Source of the DNA: a virus
DNA length: 26,200 nt
Virus record (IMG/VR): IMGVR_UViG_3300009151_000325
Span: 1-26,200 of that record
Strand: one strand, 5' to 3'
Shown: positions 24,425-26,200 of the stretch, piece by piece
Position numbering within the stretch: position 1 is the stretch's first letter
Layout of the letters: each line of letters starts with the position of its first letter
The notes under the pieces: model-generated
What the model was told of the DNA's origin: nothing
Databases searched by the model: none
The model's input: only the letters and a program-made list of their open reading frames with translations
Position numbers and translations under genes: made by a program

Positions 24425-25324
24425 ATGAGTCTACCATCAAAAAAACCAGTAAATTATTTAAATAATAAAGATATCCTTAAAGAGATACATGAGAGCAAAA
24501 TATCATATTGTTCTTTTTCAGAAACAAGTCATAGTAGATATGACTTTATTGTTGATATGCCACAATCTCCATTAAATGATAGTTTAGATTATATTTTAAA
24601 ACCAGAAGTTATACAGCAGGCACGTGAAACTAGAGCCACACGATTGGATGTAGAAGCTGGTCAAAAAAATGTTATAGACCCATTAAGTATTCCAATAACC
24701 GATTTAGTTTTTCGTGTTATGACTTGGGAACATGTTCCGGTCGCACCAAAACAACCAAGAAAAACAGTTAAAAAGAAAACAGCAAAAGATATATTTGAGT
24801 TTGAAGAAAGTGACCCAGATGAGATTTTTGCTGAGTTAGAAGATGTTATCACTAAAGCCGAAATTGATGACATGGTTCATGTTAAAGTAAATTTTCCACC
24901 TTTCCAACATTTTAAAGTAGATTCAACAAATTCATTTATTTGTATTGGTAAAAGTCATTGGGACGGTGATTTAAAAACAGGTGTATTCAATAAGGATCAC
25001 GGAAAGATTACTAATAAATTAGCCCGTATGTATATTATGATGTGTGAAAAATATGCTATGAAATATAATTGGCGTGGATATACATATAATGATGAAATGC
25101 GTAATAGTGCTATTCTTCAACTTACATATGTTGGCTTACGATTCAATGAAGCCAAATCAGCAAACCCATTTGCTTACTACACTGCCGCTATCACTAATAG
25201 TTTTTGTCGTGTATTGAATAGTGAAAAACGTAATCAGAACATACGTGACGATATTTTGGAAATGAATGGACTAAACCCAAGTTGGAGTCGTCAAGGTACA
25301 TCAAGCACGGTGTACGAAGAATAA
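24425..25324 (+). CDS. 55: Late transcription sigma factor gp55
   Basis: gp55 is the phage sigma factor that directs host RNA polymerase to late promoters. The N-terminus VNYLNNKDILKEIHESK (residues 9-25) resembles the T4 gp55 start, and the sigma region-2-like core lies at about 195-275: ITNKLARMYIMMCEKYAMKY, then NWRGYTYNDEMRNSAILQL and ANPFAYYTAAITNSFCRVLN. T4 gp55 is 185 residues; here about 165 residues (28-194) separate the two parts, including a basic-acidic stretch (KTVKKKTA, FEFEESDPDE) and KVNFPPFQHFK. The C-terminus ends SSTVYEE and shows no clear copy of the hydrophobic clamp-binding end that T4 gp55 uses (DFLYE). The gene is divergent from the late block it presumably controls and has its own sigma70-like promoter and AAGGA site. 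Confidence 0.88.
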   Translation: MSLPSKKPVNYLNNKDILKEIHESKISYCSFSETSHSRYDFIVDMPQSPLNDSLDYILKPEVIQQARETRATRLDVEAGQKNVIDPLSIPITDLVFRVMTWEHVPVAPKQPRKTVKKKTAKDIFEFEESDPDEIFAELEDVITKAEIDDMVHVKVNFPPFQHFKVDSTNSFICIGKSHWDGDLKTGVFNKDHGKITNKLARMYIMMCEKYAMKYNWRGYTYNDEMRNSAILQLTYVGLRFNEAKSANPFAYYTAAITNSFCRVLNSEKRNQNIRDDILEMNGLNPSWSRQGTSSTVYEE

Positions 25325-25344
25325 GTTGTTCCAAAACAAAATCG

Positions 25345-25358
25345 TATATTTAAATATA
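25345..25358. repeat. Perfect 14-base AT palindrome
   Basis: TATATTTAAATATA equals its own reverse complement and lies just after gp55. It could be an operator half-site pair or simple AT-rich chance. Nothing else supports a role. Confidence 0.35.
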
Positions 25359-25373
25359 GTTTTAAAAACTATA
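25355..25373 (+). terminator. AT-rich hairpin after gp55 (first of two)
   Basis: TATAGTTTT, one base, then AAAACTATA: nine complementary bases with essentially no loop, so about seven pairs can form. It overlaps the AT palindrome by 4 bases. It has no GC-rich base and is a weak terminator at best. Confidence 0.3.
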
Positions 25374-25377
25374 CTTG

Positions 25378-25402
25378 GGTTGGTTAAATCATTTAACCAA
25401 CC
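25378..25402 (+). terminator. Strong hairpin between gp55 and gp47 (second of two)
   Basis: GGTTGGTTAAA, loop TCA, TTTAACCAACC gives a perfect 11-base-pair stem followed by TTATTGCTTAT. It may end gp55 transcripts or stabilise message ends. The following tract is not a clean run of T, so factor-independent termination is uncertain. Because it is symmetric it could act on either strand. Confidence 0.5.
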
Positions 25403-25440
25403 TTATTGCTTATCTATGAAAAACAAACTAAAATATACAT

Positions 25441-26200
25441 ATGAGTAACCTTTTCAAAAAAGCGGCTGTTTTTACCGATATCCATTTTGGATTAAAAAGT
25501 AACAGCCTAATACATAATCAAGATTGTTCCGATTTCGTTGATTGGTTCATTAGTGAAGCCAAAAAAGAAAATTGTGAAACATGTTTTTTCTTAGGTGATT
25601 ACAATCATCACAGAGCAAATATTAATATTCATACACTTCAATTTGGTTTACAAGCATTAGAAAAATTAAACAATAATTTTGATACTGTATATTTTATTCC
25701 GGGTAATCACGATTTGTATTATCGTGACCGAAGAGATATTCATAGTATTGAATGGGCTAAACATTTACCCAATGTTAAAATTGTTAATGATTTCTTTAGC
25801 GAAGGTGATGTAGCGATCAGTCCTTGGTTAGTGCAAGATGATTATAAAAAGATTAAAAAATTAACTGGTAAATATATGTTTGGACATTTTGAATTACCTC
25901 ATTTCTATATGAATGCAATGGTAGAAATGCCCGATCATGGAGAAATTTCTACTAATCATATGACACACTTTGACCAAGTATTTAGTGGTCATTTTCATAA
26001 AAGACAGTCTAGTAAAAATATTTGGTATATTGGAAATGCATTCCCGCATAACTATGCTGATGCAGGTGATGATGCAAGAGGCATGATGATATTAGATTGG
26101 GGACAAGATCCTGAGTTTCGTAGTTGGCCTAATCAACCTGTATATAGAGTACATAAATTAAGTGATGTACTTGAAAATCCTAAAGGCTTGTTATTACCTG
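25441..26200 (+). CDS. 47: Recombination endonuclease subunit gp47 (Mre11/SbcD-like), 3' truncated by window
   Basis: gp47 is the nuclease subunit of the T4 gp46-gp47 complex, related to Rad50-Mre11 and SbcCD, which resects DNA ends for recombination-dependent replication. Metallophosphoesterase motifs are in order: DIH at residues 13-15, GDYNHH at 52-57, GNHD at 88-91, GHFEL at 148-152 and GHFHK at 183-187. The 253 complete codons in the window cover most of the roughly 340-residue family length. The stop lies beyond the window. The frame opens at ATG 25441; no Shine-Dalgarno sequence is visible, only AAACTAAAATACAT before it. It follows gp55 on the same strand after a gap with two hairpins. 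A gp46 (ATPase) gene is expected downstream. Confidence 0.92.
   Translation, partial: MSNLFKKAAVFTDIHFGLKSNSLIHNQDCSDFVDWFISEAKKENCETCFFLGDYNHHRANINIHTLQFGLQALEKLNNNFDTVYFIPGNHDLYYRDRRDIHSIEWAKHLPNVKIVNDFFSEGDVAISPWLVQDDYKKIKKLTGKYMFGHFELPHFYMNAMVEMPDHGEISTNHMTHFDQVFSGHFHKRQSSKNIWYIGNAFPHNYADAGDDARGMMILDWGQDPEFRSWPNQPVYRVHKLSDVLENPKGLLLP

Noticed and set aside
24661-24873. Minus-strand frame of 70 codons inside gp55
   Set aside because: It is antisense to the gp55 insertion, with no promoter or ribosome-binding site; the sense frame is better supported.
25416-25448. Ten-codon mini-frame overlapping the gp47 start
   Set aside because: It is short enough to arise by chance, lacks a clear ribosome-binding site and has no other support as a leader peptide.

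Overview
The window looks like part of the genome of an AT-rich, T4-like myovirus, most probably an uncultured marine one with a low-GC bacterial host. The evidence is a set of recognisable T4-type proteins (gp53, gp5, gp25, gp6, gp55, gp47), T4-style late promoter boxes (NATAAATA), and marine T4-like variants of these proteins recalled from known families. No tRNA, rRNA, CRISPR, insertion sequence or integrase was seen.

Layout. Positions 1-24304 are one compact late structural block on the minus strand. Transcription order is: a gp48/gp54-like tail-tube/baseplate junction protein (22907-24304), gp53 (22596-22907), a 952-aa hub-like protein (19737-22595), a gp5/VgrG-like spike protein without a lysozyme domain (16397-19720), gp25 (15937-16386), an enlarged gp6 (12510-15881), and a giant protein (12483 down past position 1). 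The giant reading frame is open for 4161 codons and does not end inside the window. From 24425 the plus strand carries an oppositely oriented regulatory and DNA-metabolism block: gp55, the late sigma factor, behind a good sigma70-type promoter, then a gap with two hairpins, then gp47, the recombination nuclease subunit, cut by the window end.

How the genes fit together. The minus-strand products should build the baseplate: spike and hub, wedges (gp25, gp53, gp6), and a very large peripheral wedge or fibre-like protein in the place where T4 has gp7 and following genes. gp55 would direct host RNA polymerase to the NATAAATA boxes. Five of the seven minus-strand genes have such a box just before the start codon, and at two gene junctions the box shares bases with the stop codon of the upstream gene.

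Most notable content. The giant protein contains seven FG-GAP/integrin-alpha-like repeats, the number expected for one closed seven-bladed beta-propeller, with extra modules inserted between blades. It also holds a chitin-binding-like W/Y/G/W motif, a cupredoxin-like module, and tandem plus distant copies of a 43-residue module. gp55 has an insertion of about 165 residues between its conserved N-terminal motif and its sigma core. Functional statements rest on reading motifs by eye; no searches were run.
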